A stretch of DNA of 64,000 bases from Spirosoma rigui (GTDB lineage Bacteria; Bacteroidota; Bacteroidia; Cytophagales; Spirosomataceae), in the NCBI RefSeq assembly GCF_002067135.1, contig NZ_CP020105.1, forward strand, positions 1,798,001 through 1,862,000, given 5' to 3'. Positions within the stretch are counted from its first letter, which is position 1, and each line of letters starts with the position of its first letter. The notes beneath the pieces are model-generated. The model ran no database searches. It was not told the DNA's origin and worked only from the letters and a program-made list of their open reading frames with translations. Position numbers and translations under genes: made by a program. Shown piece after piece: positions 17,034 to 26,793 of the stretch.

Positions 17034-18044
17034 CTAGCTTGTCGCGAGTTGCCGGACAAAAGACGGCCTGTCGTCAACAAATAAGGCAATCGTTCGAACC
17101 TCTCTCCGAATCCCATACGGTCCTTCTGCCCATACCGGTTCGCGCAACGTAAGAAGGGTATTTGGCGCTACCAGCAGCATGCCGTTCAGTAAACCGGTTT
17201 TCTTGTCTGGCCTCTCTGTTAATGGACTGACGTGTTCAATGGCAGTGCGGGCAATTACAATTCGCCACCATATGCCTAGCCGCAGGTGTAGCGACTCGTG
17301 CGTTAAGTAAGAAGGTCGATAACGGGTCGTAACAAGGTCAGCCGTCAAGAACAGCATGCCGTATAGACTGGTTGCCGTTATCAGAAAAGCCACAGTCGGA
17401 TTCCAGCGAACCAACAGAAAATGCATGGCGCAGGCCTCTATCAGACAAACGGCAAGTAACGCAATCATCAGTGCTGTCTGCCCCGATTCCCGGTACGTCG
17501 TGACAGGATACTGATCTGCTTTAATGTCGCTGTTCAATCGCCACCAGCTAAGGAGACTGAACCGAATAACCTGACTCTCACTGGTAAATACAGCCGCTAT
17601 GCCGGGGCTAACAACAGCGGCCAGACTACTGCTCAAGGCGGTCATTGGGTCTTGAAACGCGCGGTGTTTTCGATAAGCTCCCAGTAGTGACCGGATGCGA
17701 ACCACAACCAGTGCAAGCGTGCCCAACTCGACCAGTGCGATAAGAGCAGGCCAGCCTAGGGCAAAGGGACGCGGATAGTCGGGTAGGATGAACAAGGCCA
17801 GCCGTAAGAACGCAACAATTGCCAGCAGCAGGAATGAGCCAGAACGGGACCGGGGCTTGAGAACCAGCCAATAAAACAAAGCTGCGGGCACCACCACCAG
17901 ATCAAACAGGATGGCACCAGCCATAAGGTCAGGTTGCCGTTGAAAGGTACCCGAACGGGAAATCTGACATTCGACACCCAGCAGCACGACGTATAAAGTG
18001 ACAAACAGAGTCGGGCGACGGAGGGAATGGATGGTGTCGTTCAT
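17034..18044 (-). CDS. Unrecognised multi-pass membrane protein
   Basis: I do not recognise this 336-residue protein. It has about seven hydrophobic spans: TLFVTLYVVLLGV, LMAGAILFDLVVVPAALFYW, FLLLAIVAFLRLALFIL, WPALIALVELGTLALVVV, a stretch near AVVSPGIAAVF, LMIALLAVCLIEACAMHFLL and VAFLITATSLYGMLFLTADL, then a soluble C-terminus of about 100 residues (HLRLGIWWRIVIARTAIEHV.., FVDDRPSFVRQLATS). It may be co-transcribed with the downstream cyclase gene, 58 bases on; no terminator separates them. No function is offered. Confidence 0.7.
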   Translation of the reverse strand: MNDTIHSLRRPTLFVTLYVVLLGVECQISRSGTFQRQPDLMAGAILFDLVVVPAALFYWLVLKPRSRSGSFLLLAIVAFLRLALFILPDYPRPFALGWPALIALVELGTLALVVVRIRSLLGAYRKHRAFQDPMTALSSSLAAVVSPGIAAVFTSESQVIRFSLLSWWRLNSDIKADQYPVTTYRESGQTALMIALLAVCLIEACAMHFLLVRWNPTVAFLITATSLYGMLFLTADLVTTRYRPSYLTHESLHLRLGIWWRIVIARTAIEHVSPLTERPDKKTGLLNGMLLVAPNTLLTLREPVWAEGPYGIRREVRTIALFVDDRPSFVRQLATS

Positions 18045-18101
18045 GGTAGTTTCTTAATTCGTTTGCCGGTGCCTGAACTAAATATCAGTACGTCAATGAT
18101 C

Positions 18102-19148
18102 TTAGCCCAGCACGTTATAGATAATTACAGGGGCCGATTTGTTTTTTAGACTTACCTCGCCAATGCGTTCGCAGGTGAACGATTCCGCTACGTCCTGCTG
18201 GGATAATTCTGTAATGACGACCTGCCCCGGCCGGGCTACGGTCTGAAGCCGCTGCGCCATATTTACGGCATCCCCGATCACGGTATAGTCCAGCCGTCGG
18301 AGCGTGCGGGAACCAATGTTACCAGACACCATCTCGCCGGTATTAATACCAATGGCTACCTGCGGATGATAGTCGGGCTGGTTCGTTAAAGGTGATTCGA
18401 GAGTCGCGATCTGCGAGCGCACCCCCAGCCCGGCTTCGATGGCCCGGTCGAGGTGGTAATCGCCCCGAAAAACGGCCATTACAGCGTCGCCCATGAATTT
18501 GTCTACGTGGCCGCCCTGCGCAATGATTTCCTTCACCATAATGTCGAAGTAGCGGTTTACCAGCTTGACAACCGTATCGGCTGATTCTTTTTCGGCGATG
18601 GCCGTGAATCCACAAATGTCGATGAACATAACGGTGGCGTGCACGGTTTCGCTGGCCGAGAGGGATGTTTCAAACTCGGTACGCCCCATAAACGCCAATA
18701 CCGACTCATCGACGTACATGCGCAGAATATCATTTTCCTTGATGGCCTGCAGCGTTTGCCGGAGCTGCGTGACATAGTCCATCGTCTTCTGCATGGTAAG
18801 TTCGAGATCTTCGAAATTAACGGGTTTGGTGATGAAGTCGAAAGCGCCCCGGTTCATAGCGGTACGGATATTATCCATGTCGCCATAGGCGGAAACAATT
18901 ACCGATTTGAGCATCGGATTGGTTTCGTGGAGCTTCACCAGCAGCGTCAATCCATCCATACCGGGCATGTTGATATCGGTAAGGACCATGTCAATATCGG
19001 GGTGCTGTTCGAGAACAAGCAGCGCTTCTTCGCCGTCGTGGGCGAATACGAATTCGTATTGTTTTTCCCGAATCTGCCGTCGAAATTTCTGCTTGATCAA
19101 GAGTTCAAGATCTGTTTCGTCGTCGACGACCAGTATTTTTGCCTTCAT
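18102..19148 (-). CDS. Response regulator with class III adenylate/guanylate cyclase domain
   Basis: The 348-residue protein has a receiver domain (phospho-acceptor Asp58 in [11 protein letters not shown], Lys108 in ITKPV), a coiled linker at ~115-145 and a class III cyclase domain from ~170. Visible catalytic residues are Asp177 and Asp221 (metal), Lys217 in HVDKFMGD and Thr289 in DYTVIGD (base selection), and Asn296 and Arg300 (transition state). The Lys/Thr pair is known from cyanobacterial-type adenylate cyclases, so cAMP is the likely product. It overlaps the upstream receiver gene by four bases (ATGA), suggesting coupled translation. Phosphorylation by the neighbouring kinases probably controls output. 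Confidence 0.93.
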   Translation of the reverse strand: MKAKILVVDDETDLELLIKQKFRRQIREKQYEFVFAHDGEEALLVLEQHPDIDMVLTDINMPGMDGLTLLVKLHETNPMLKSVIVSAYGDMDNIRTAMNRGAFDFITKPVNFEDLELTMQKTMDYVTQLRQTLQAIKENDILRMYVDESVLAFMGRTEFETSLSASETVHATVMFIDICGFTAIAEKESADTVVKLVNRYFDIMVKEIIAQGGHVDKFMGDAVMAVFRGDYHLDRAIEAGLGVRSQIATLESPLTNQPDYHPQVAIGINTGEMVSGNIGSRTLRRLDYTVIGDAVNMAQRLQTVARPGQVVITELSQQDVAESFTCERIGEVSLKNKSAPVIIYNVLG

Positions 19149-19522
19149 GCTACGTTGCGAAGTTTTTGTTTCAACACCGCGAAATCGAGCGGTTTGGTCA
19201 GAAAGTCATTAGCCCCCAGTTCAACCGCCTGTTGCTGTGAACCCGGATCGCCGTAGGCCGTGATCATCATGACAATGGGTGGAGGAGGGGCGTTGAAGTC
19301 GGACCGGATGTGCCGCAGCAGTTCGAAGCCACTCATGCCGGGCATGTTGATATCAGAAAGAATGAGTATGATTTCGGAGGGATGACCATCTAGGTAGGTC
19401 AGGGCTTCTTCGCCCGAGTTGGCAAAGGCCAGTTCAAACTCCCCACTTCTGATTTCGCGCCTGAAACGCTGCTCGAAGAGGTCTTTTACGTCGGTCTCGT
19501 CGTCAACAACTAGAATTTTCAT
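19145..19522 (-). CDS. Single-domain response regulator (receiver)
   Basis: A CheY-like receiver of 125 residues starting [16 protein letters not shown]; earlier in-frame ATG codons at 19528 and 19537 would add up to five residues. It has the acidic pair DDE, acceptor Asp in [13 protein letters not shown], Thr in MMITAYGD and Lys in FLTKPLDF. There is no output domain, so it probably relays phosphate or competes for it. The sequence is close to the receiver of the cyclase gene it overlaps by four bases, suggesting duplication. Confidence 0.93.
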   Translation of the reverse strand: MKILVVDDETDVKDLFEQRFRREIRSGEFELAFANSGEEALTYLDGHPSEIILILSDINMPGMSGFELLRHIRSDFNAPPPPIVMMITAYGDPGSQQQAVELGANDFLTKPLDFAVLKQKLRNVA

Positions 19523-19570
19523 GATCATCGGGTTCATCAAATATACTTGTTTAAGGGCTATTGTGGGTCG

Positions 19571-21658
19571 TCAAACTGGTAGCCTGATGGTAAACGTGGT
19601 TCCTTTGTTCAGAACGCTCTCTACCGTGAGCGTTCCCTTATGGCCCTTCGTGATAATATCGTAGGCTAAACTTAGCCCCAATCCTGTTCCCTGACCGGTC
19701 GGCTTGGTGGTGAAGAATGGTTGAAATATTTTTTGTTTGACAGCCTCATCCATTCCTGTACCGTTGTCACTGATCCGAATGGCAACGCCGGTGTCCGTAC
19801 GCTGTGTACTAACCGTTACCGTAGGTTTGAATGATTCAGCACCGCTGGCTTTCTGCCGTTGCTGAACGGCGTAAAAGGCGTTCGTAAACAAATTCAGCAA
19901 TACCCGGCCTATATCCTGAGCCACTACGTTGACCGGCCCTAGTGTGGGGTCCAATTTAGTGATAAGTTCGGCATTGAACGTCTTGTCTTTCGCGCGCAGT
20001 CCATGATAGGCTAACCGGAGGTATTCATTGCTGAGTGCGTTCAGATCGGTAAGCTCGCGCTGGCCATTACTGGCCCGTGAGTGCTGAAGCATACCCTTGA
20101 CGATGGACGACGCCCGGTTGCCGTGATGATTGATCTTTTGCAGGTTTTGTTTTAAATCGGCCAGCAGTTCACGCTCCAACTCCGCATCCCGGTCGGGTTT
20201 TTGGTGTTCATCCATCAGCTCATCCACCAGTTCGGTCGAGACGTCGGAGAAGTTATTGACAAAGTTGAGTGGATTCTGGATTTCGTGGGCGATGCCAGCT
20301 GTTAATTCACCCAGCGACGCCATTTTTTCGGCTTGAATCAACTGGCTTTGGGCGGTCTTCAACTCTTCCTGCTGGCGTTTCAGCTGTTCATTGGCCCGCT
20401 GCTGTCGGCGGTAGCTGTTCCAGAAAGATAAGGCCACGGCCGCAACCAGCACCAGGCCAATGAGCGCGGTGATAAGCCATTGCCGTTGCTGCTGTGCTTC
20501 TTCGGCCCGGAGCGCAGCCTGTGCCCGTCGTTCGGCTGCCTGGGCGTTCTGCTGCAGTAAGGTCAACTGTTGCTGCGTCCGCCGGCCCGACAACGTATCA
20601 TCGTAGGCCATGTTGAATTCCTGGAATTTGTAGGCGGTCCGGTAATCGTCTTTCAGGGCGTAGGCGCGGGCCAGGACGTCACTGGCGTCACGGGCGGCTT
20701 CTTTGTATCCGATATGACGGCTCAGGTTCCAGCCTCGCTGGCTGTAGTAGATGGCACTGTCAGGCTGGTTCAGCTGCAGGTGGGCTTGACCCAGCACAGT
20801 GTAGGTCCAGGAAACAACTTCGTAGGATCCTTTGGCGAGCAGGACCCGCAGGGCCTGCCGACCTGTCTCCAGCGCCTGCTCCGGCTGTCCGTCCTTTACT
20901 TCGGCCGCGGCCAGGTTGCTTTCGGCTTCGGCCTGAATACCGGCATTGTTCAGTCGTTGTGCCAGGCGAATGGCTTTATTATAGTACCGGGTAGCTTTGG
21001 TCAGGTCGCCCTGGTAGCGGTACAATTCGCCCATTCCGTTCAGCAACCGGGCAATATTGCCTTCCTGACCCGCCTGTTTGTGCAGATCGAGCGCAGTTGT
21101 ATAATAGCGAATAGCCTGATCGTAGTCGCCAAGCAGGCTGTAGAGCATACCCAGCCGGGCGGTCGCCTGCCGCAACAGCACCGAATCTTTCAACTGTCTG
21201 GCCTGCTCCAGCGAAATTAATCCTCGCGAGAGAGCTGGAACATAATCGCCCCGGCTGGTATCGATCCAACCCATCTGACCCAGCACCCGCGCCACGCCAC
21301 TACGATTGTTCAACTGCTCATACCGCTGGCGGGCCTGGTTGAGGTACTGAAGAGCTTTCTCGTAGTCATTACGACCCGCGTAGGCACCGCCCAGGGCCAG
21401 CAGCGCATTGGCTTCGCCTAGGGGGTAGTTGAGTTTACGGGCCAGGGTCAGGGCGTTCTCGGCCAACTCCTGCGCCTGTACATAATCGTCGCTGCGCACA
21501 GCCATCGACAGGTCAGTCAGCCGATCGACCCGCACGGGTGTGGCCTGCCTGTGCGTTCGTAACCAGGCCTGCAGTGTATCGGTCGACAGTTGCGCATATA
21601 GGCAACCGGAAGCCAACAGCCACAGCAGACCGGTCAGTTGAACGAGACGAATCATCAT
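19571..21658 (-). CDS. TPR-containing sensor histidine kinase
   Basis: From ATG 21658 the product is 695 residues: a signal peptide (MMIRLVQLTGLLWLLASGCL then YAQ), six or seven periplasmic tetratricopeptide repeats (for example SLLGDYDQAIRYYTTALDLHKQAG, YQGDLTKATRYYNKAIRLAQRL), one membrane helix (WLITALIGLVLVAAVALSF), a coiled coil and a kinase core with phospho-acceptor His in GELTAGIAHEIQNPLNFV and ATP-binding N/G boxes (FTNAFYAV, DNGTGMD, GTGLGLSLAYDI). The TTG at 21691 is a poorer start. The core is closely similar to that of the next kinase. It likely phosphorylates the two receivers downstream; the TPRs may sense a protein partner. Confidence 0.9.
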   Translation of the reverse strand: MMIRLVQLTGLLWLLASGCLYAQLSTDTLQAWLRTHRQATPVRVDRLTDLSMAVRSDDYVQAQELAENALTLARKLNYPLGEANALLALGGAYAGRNDYEKALQYLNQARQRYEQLNNRSGVARVLGQMGWIDTSRGDYVPALSRGLISLEQARQLKDSVLLRQATARLGMLYSLLGDYDQAIRYYTTALDLHKQAGQEGNIARLLNGMGELYRYQGDLTKATRYYNKAIRLAQRLNNAGIQAEAESNLAAAEVKDGQPEQALETGRQALRVLLAKGSYEVVSWTYTVLGQAHLQLNQPDSAIYYSQRGWNLSRHIGYKEAARDASDVLARAYALKDDYRTAYKFQEFNMAYDDTLSGRRTQQQLTLLQQNAQAAERRAQAALRAEEAQQQRQWLITALIGLVLVAAVALSFWNSYRRQQRANEQLKRQQEELKTAQSQLIQAEKMASLGELTAGIAHEIQNPLNFVNNFSDVSTELVDELMDEHQKPDRDAELERELLADLKQNLQKINHHGNRASSIVKGMLQHSRASNGQRELTDLNALSNEYLRLAYHGLRAKDKTFNAELITKLDPTLGPVNVVAQDIGRVLLNLFTNAFYAVQQRQKASGAESFKPTVTVSTQRTDTGVAIRISDNGTGMDEAVKQKIFQPFFTTKPTGQGTGLGLSLAYDIITKGHKGTLTVESVLNKGTTFTIRLPV

Positions 21659-21714
21659 AGCAGAGTGGTCAGGCAGAATAGTCGATAACAACGCCGGTCA
21701 AGGGCTGGACGCGA

Positions 21715-23091
21715 TCAGGCCGGTAACGTAATGACAAAAGTGGTCCCCTCATTTTCGCGACTATCAACGGTAATCGTACCCCCGTGTCCCTGGGTAACGA
21801 TATCAAAGGCCAGCGACAGCCCAAGACCCGTTCCCTGCCCAGTGGGTTTGGTGGTGAAAAAAGGCTGGAAAATTTTCTGCTGCAACTCGTCGGGAATGCC
21901 AACGCCATTGTCGGCGATCTGAATAACCGCCTGCCCGTTCTGGCAGCGCGTTTTTACGGTTACGGTCGGGGTATATTTCCGGGTCGGTTGCTGTTCCGTA
22001 AGCAGGTGGCTACGTTGCTGCACGGCATAAAAGGCATTTGTGAACAGGTTGAGTAGTACCCGCCCTATATCCTGCGGCACTACGGTGATCAGGCCCAGAT
22101 CCGGATCGAGGTCGGTGCTGAAACTGGCGTTGAAAGTTTTGTCTTTTGCGCGCAGGCCATGATAAGCCAGTCGCAGGTATTCATCGACGAAACCATTCAG
22201 ATCGGTTGGTTCACGCTGACCGCTGCCCGCCCGCGAGTGCTGGAGCATTCCTTTCACGATGGACGACGCCCGGCCGCCATGGTGATTGATTTTCTGCAGG
22301 TTCTGTTTCAGGTCGGCCAGCAGTTCGGCCTCCAGGCCCGCGTCCCGGTCGGGCTTCTGCTGCTCCTCTTCCAACTCTTCAACGAGTTCAACCGATACTT
22401 CGGAGAAGTTATTGACGAAGTTGAGCGGGTTCTGAATTTCATGGGCGATACCGGCCGTCAACTCACCCAGCGACGCCATTTTTTCGCTGTGGACCAGTTG
22501 ATTCTGCGTGGCTTTCAGATCAGATAGGGCACGTTCAAGTTCGGCTTTTTGGTTCATGATCTCGGCCGTTCGGGCGGCTACCAACACTTCCAGTTCCGTT
22601 TTTCGGGCTTCGATAATACGTCGCTCGGCGGCTTCTTCCTCTCGTTGCTGTTCAATCTTCACCAGGGCTTTCTTCTGACGATTGGCAAAGATGTAAAACG
22701 TAAAGAGCCAGATCAGGGTAAAGCCAATGGCCGAATCGAAGTAGTCATCGTACCTCGCATAAAAACGCGGGAACACGTCTTCAATAATTTTACGGATGGT
22801 CTGGAGCACCATAAAAGGAGCCACGCCCAGCAGTAAGGTTCGGGCGGGCTGGTTTTCCTTCTGAAGCCAGACTGTGTAGGCAACCATTGCCAGTGAGATC
22901 AGCCAGATCAGGCGTAGCGGAAAATCTTCCGAAATTACCGCGCTGAAGGCTACCGCAGCCCCAACAATGATCCAGTAACGGCTAAGCCACATATCCCAGT
23001 CCGGCAGACGGTTCTTCGTGTCCAGAAACCGCCTTACCTGATTGATGATAAGGGCCGTTAAGAGCGATGAAACAATTTCATCCTGATCCAT
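21715..23091 (-). CDS. Membrane sensor histidine kinase
   Basis: This 458-residue kinase has four or five N-terminal membrane helices (YWIIVGAAVAFSAVI, LIWLISLAMVAYTVWL, TLLLGVAPFMVLQTI, IGFTLIWLFTFYIFAN), a coiled coil (~145-200) and a HisKA/HATPase core: His in GELTAGIAHEIQNPLNFV, FTNAFYAVQQR, DNGVGIPDE, GTGLGLSLAFDIV. It lacks a large external domain, so it may sense the membrane or an internal cue. The core matches the downstream TPR kinase over long runs, pointing to a tandem duplication with swapped sensor parts. It is 113 bases after the transporter-fusion gene. Confidence 0.92.
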   Translation of the reverse strand: MDQDEIVSSLLTALIINQVRRFLDTKNRLPDWDMWLSRYWIIVGAAVAFSAVISEDFPLRLIWLISLAMVAYTVWLQKENQPARTLLLGVAPFMVLQTIRKIIEDVFPRFYARYDDYFDSAIGFTLIWLFTFYIFANRQKKALVKIEQQREEEAAERRIIEARKTELEVLVAARTAEIMNQKAELERALSDLKATQNQLVHSEKMASLGELTAGIAHEIQNPLNFVNNFSEVSVELVEELEEEQQKPDRDAGLEAELLADLKQNLQKINHHGGRASSIVKGMLQHSRAGSGQREPTDLNGFVDEYLRLAYHGLRAKDKTFNASFSTDLDPDLGLITVVPQDIGRVLLNLFTNAFYAVQQRSHLLTEQQPTRKYTPTVTVKTRCQNGQAVIQIADNGVGIPDELQQKIFQPFFTTKPTGQGTGLGLSLAFDIVTQGHGGTITVDSRENEGTTFVITLPA

Positions 23092-23204
23092 CGGACAGGG
23101 TAAGGGTTAAGGTGAGTCGATACGGATGGACGCAAGATACGGTCAATCGGTAAGCAGGCAATAGGCCATCAAGACCAGTGGCCGAACGATTCAATGAGTG
23201 GCGC

Positions 23205-26200
23205 TCAGGCCAGTTGAGCCGGTGTCTCCGCCGGGCGGGCCGCCAGTAGGTCATTCTGACGCCGGATGCGTCCCGACAAGCTGCGGACAATGCTCCGCAG
23301 AACCTCGCTCCGCTCTTCCATCAGGTCGAAGAAGTCGTCCTGGTCTAGCCGCAGCAGCCGCACATCGGTGAGGGCTTCGGCACTGGCCGAGCGGGCTTCG
23401 GTGTCCAGCAGGGCCAGTTCACCGAAGAAGTCGCCCCGGCCGAAGCGGGCCAGTTCGGTATTGCCGTCACGGATGCTGACCTCACCGGAATAGATGACGA
23501 ACATGCCCGTACCAAGGTCTCCTTTCTGGAAGATAGTCTTGCCCGCAGCGTGACTTTCTTCTTTCATGATGGGCGTAACGCTGGCCAGTACGTTCTCGGG
23601 GGTCTGCGAAAACAGGCTGGTATGCGCCAGTAGCAGCACCCGGTCGTAATCAGGAATATGGGCTTGATGGTTGGCTGAGTGACTCATAAGAAGCGGGGAT
23701 AAGGCGCGGGATTGAGCAAGTAAGGCCTGTTGCGCTGCCAGTGCATCGGCCGTTGGCAAACTGTGCAGCACGACACTAACGGTCCAGGCCGAAAAAACGG
23801 TTTCGCCTGTTCGGAGAACAAAAGATCGGATCGACTCTGACTCTGTAAACGGCCCCAGTTCGGCATCAAGCATGCGGACCCGCTCGGGCAAAGGCAGGTC
23901 GTCGACCAGTACCTGCATGGTCTGGTAAACCGTTCTGGGTATCAGGTTGTCGAGGAGTTCCAGCGAATTGGCGCGCCGTTCGCGGGCGGGGTGATTCACC
24001 CCCATGCGGGCGCCGGCAATGGTTTCGGAGTCGTACAACTGCGTAAGTACGTCGAACAGGCGCTGCAGCAGTACGGTTAGTTCATAATCGAGCGTATCGA
24101 CCAACATGGGCTCGTCGACACTCCCATGCAGCAGCCGCTGGGCAAGGGCAATCTCTTCGTCGAGCAAAATCCGGAACAGGGCGTCATCGGCCGCTTCGTT
24201 CGGAAACCGGCGCAGAGCCCGCAGAGCCGCCCCCCGAACGGTCAGGTCTGGCTGGCTGGCCAGTTCGTTGAGCAATTGGCGGCTTTCGTCCGTTCGGATG
24301 GTGCCGCAGATGGTGGCAATACGTTCGATCAGTAAGCGGTTGGTCGATGGCAACGATGCCTTCAGCGCGGAAATAATGGTGTCCTGCCCTGCTTTCAGCG
24401 CATTAACGGCCAGTCGGCCAATACCCGGATCGGTCAGGTGGGTAACCAGAAAATTGGTCAGGCCAGGGTCCCCCAATCCACCCGCTGCCGTGATGGCAGC
24501 CTTGGCCAGCGTGGGGTTGTCGCTGGTCAGGCGTTGGGTGACTACAGATGCGAAATCGGTCAGCCGGAGCCGGCCAATCAGCGTGAGGGCTATTTGCTGA
24601 AGTGCCGGATCCGGGTTATTGATAAGTACCCGCAGGCTGTTTCGACCGGCGGAGTCTTTGGGGTTGAGTTCCAGTACGCCCCGAATACCGCCCTGGCGAA
24701 TGCTCAGGTCTGTATGGTTCAGGAGCGGAGCCAGTTCGCCGGGCTCCGCGCTGATCCGTCGTCCGAGTAGGTAAGCTGCCTGTTCGCGAAGGGCCGGTTC
24801 AGGATCGGTCAGGGCGACATGGGTCAGTGGCCGGACCGGCGTTGGCAGGTCGTGATCGGCCAGCATGGCCAGCGCCCGGTGCCGGACTCCGGAATCCGCG
24901 TGGTCCAGCAAGGGAGGAACCTGTTGGGTCAGTTCCTGCGGACTGTGCGCCCCCAGCCACCCCAAAGCCGCTATGACATCGGCGGGTTTATCGCTGCTGA
25001 GCTGCCGGACCATGGCGGCTTTGGCCGCCGTTGGCATAGCGAGCTGATCCCGTTCCAGAAAGCGACGGCCTATGGCGTCGTTCAGTTCGTGCATGTAGTG
25101 GCCGTAGGTCTTACGCAACAGGTAAAAAGCCCCGATCAGTAGCGCCAGCCAGACAAAAGGCACCACTTTTTCGAGGGTTGAATTGTTATGCATGGCCCAG
25201 ATGAGCACACCCGCCAGGCCAAGTCCCAGGGGTTCATACAATCCCTTGGCCAGCGTGTGTCCTTTTAGCCGTTGCGGGGGCGACAGGGGCTGGAACAAGA
25301 CCAGAAATACCGGATCGAACAGCGACCGGCGGACTACCTCGAAAACCAGATAAAGGAGACAGAAATAGATCAATAGTACGGTTTCTTCGGTACCAATCCG
25401 GTTCAGGGTAATCAGTCCGACCAAGCCAACCAGCGCCACCAGCGGCAGCAGCAGCAGAGACCGACGAACCCCAAATTTGTCGAGCAGCGCACCCGACAGC
25501 AGCAGCTTAACAAGCATGGCCAGGCTGTAGGTGAGGGCCAGCACGTAGCTGACATATTTGATGACATCCGACTGGTCGTGGAACCGATGCTTGACGTTGA
25601 CGAAAAAGTTGTACTCAATTTCAATAGCCGCAGCCGCCAGCGCGGCCAGACTCAGGCACATCAGGAAAATCAGATTACTCCCCCCGAACCGTTTCCCTAC
25701 GAAGCGGGATGGTTCCCGTTTCACCGCCCGCGCCGGCCGGTGTGCCGCATGAACCTCGTGGGATTGTATGGTAAGCTGCAGTGTGTAAAAGGCAGCCAGA
25801 AACGCACCAAAAGCAACCATCACCAGCAATAGAATGCCAGTATGGGCGTGTACAAAAGCCGCCAGGATGGCACCCAGCGCTTTGGCTGGCATATCGCCTG
25901 AGCTGATAACGCTGAACAAACGCTTACTCTGCCGCGTATCGAACACCACGGCCGAAACGCCCCAGAACTCAAGATTCGTGAGCAGGTAGACAACCCGGTA
26001 GCCCGCCATAATAGCCACCGCTGCCGCTACCGAGTGGCCGAATGCAACCAGGAGCCCTACCACTATCGTCATGGCTACCACCGTTAACAGCACCCGCGTG
26101 GCCAGACTACTCAGGAGCAGATGGTGTTCGTAGTAACCATACAGCCTCCCAATGCCGATCATGGCCACGGCCGAGCAGAGGTAGGCGATTGGCAGGTTCG

Positions 26201-26390
26201 TTTCGGGATTATTTTCGAGCAGAATGGCATTGGCCGCCACGTAAACGAGGATGGTGCCAATACCCAACAGGAAATTATGGACAAAAAACAAGCCGACCGT
26301 TCGGGCTTCGTCGGGCCGAACACCTAACGCCCGCTGCCATCGCTGCGCGAACGACAGAACGGAAGGCTGGTTACTGACGTCGACGTTCAT
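23205..26390 (-). CDS. Nucleotide-transporter-like membrane domain fused to HEAT repeats and a cyclic-nucleotide-binding domain
   Basis: The 1061-residue protein has about 12 membrane helices in residues 1-430, resembling ATP/ADP translocase (NTT) or MFS carriers (PDEARTVGLFFVHNFLLGIG, LYGYYEHHLLLSSLATRVLL). Residues ~470-800 are HEAT-like repeats (DVIAALGWLGAHSPQELTQQ, DSGVRHRALAML, EPALREQAAYLLGRR). A C-terminal cNMP-binding domain carries the phosphate-binding box FGELALLDTEARSASAEAL with the Glu and Arg that hold cAMP. Fusions of NTT-like and HEAT regions are known in free-living bacteria; substrate is unclear and transport is not proven. Being in one cluster with a cyclase, cAMP control is a reasonable inference. 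Confidence 0.85.
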   Translation of the reverse strand: MNVDVSNQPSVLSFAQRWQRALGVRPDEARTVGLFFVHNFLLGIGTILVYVAANAILLENNPETNLPIAYLCSAVAMIGIGRLYGYYEHHLLLSSLATRVLLTVVAMTIVVGLLVAFGHSVAAAVAIMAGYRVVYLLTNLEFWGVSAVVFDTRQSKRLFSVISSGDMPAKALGAILAAFVHAHTGILLLVMVAFGAFLAAFYTLQLTIQSHEVHAAHRPARAVKREPSRFVGKRFGGSNLIFLMCLSLAALAAAAIEIEYNFFVNVKHRFHDQSDVIKYVSYVLALTYSLAMLVKLLLSGALLDKFGVRRSLLLLPLVALVGLVGLITLNRIGTEETVLLIYFCLLYLVFEVVRRSLFDPVFLVLFQPLSPPQRLKGHTLAKGLYEPLGLGLAGVLIWAMHNNSTLEKVVPFVWLALLIGAFYLLRKTYGHYMHELNDAIGRRFLERDQLAMPTAAKAAMVRQLSSDKPADVIAALGWLGAHSPQELTQQVPPLLDHADSGVRHRALAMLADHDLPTPVRPLTHVALTDPEPALREQAAYLLGRRISAEPGELAPLLNHTDLSIRQGGIRGVLELNPKDSAGRNSLRVLINNPDPALQQIALTLIGRLRLTDFASVVTQRLTSDNPTLAKAAITAAGGLGDPGLTNFLVTHLTDPGIGRLAVNALKAGQDTIISALKASLPSTNRLLIERIATICGTIRTDESRQLLNELASQPDLTVRGAALRALRRFPNEAADDALFRILLDEEIALAQRLLHGSVDEPMLVDTLDYELTVLLQRLFDVLTQLYDSETIAGARMGVNHPARERRANSLELLDNLIPRTVYQTMQVLVDDLPLPERVRMLDAELGPFTESESIRSFVLRTGETVFSAWTVSVVLHSLPTADALAAQQALLAQSRALSPLLMSHSANHQAHIPDYDRVLLLAHTSLFSQTPENVLASVTPIMKEESHAAGKTIFQKGDLGTGMFVIYSGEVSIRDGNTELARFGRGDFFGELALLDTEARSASAEALTDVRLLRLDQDDFFDLMEERSEVLRSIVRSLSGRIRRQNDLLAARPAETPAQLA

Positions 26391-26793
26391 AAACTAGTAC
26401 TACGGAAGAGTTCATTTGCTGAGCGAACCGGTTCAGTGATTGAGCGGGTCCTACCCTCAAATATAGGTTACCGTTGCCAAATCGGGGCATTTTCTGTTTT
26501 TTTTAGCCACGCAAGGTCATACTAACATGAATTGTCCGCTGCCATAAGCCCGCACGTTATGAGATCGACAAGGAGTAGAGTTGATGGTGCGGGCGGCTTT
26601 AATGGCCTCAAAACACGTAGTACGGGCCTGGACCGGAAGCCTGACGAATTCGTCAACCAAACCGGCGCGAATGCTGTTATACCACTAAGGACGTCGTTAC
26701 CAGCGCACAGTAGGATAAAAACCATAATTTTTAAGGCTAAGTGTTTAGCCGATACGCTACCTTTGCGAGTCAAAACAACGACGCGCCCCCGTC
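26391..26793. other. Divergent intergenic region before sucA
   Basis: About 400 bases. On the minus strand TATATTTG (26465-26458) fits the -7 box for the transporter fusion, about 68 bases before its ATG. On the plus strand TACCTTTG (26758-26765) fits the -7 box for sucA, 28 bases before its ATG; neither has a clear -33 partner. The open frame 26532-26861 that runs into sucA has no protein-like features. Confidence 0.5.
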
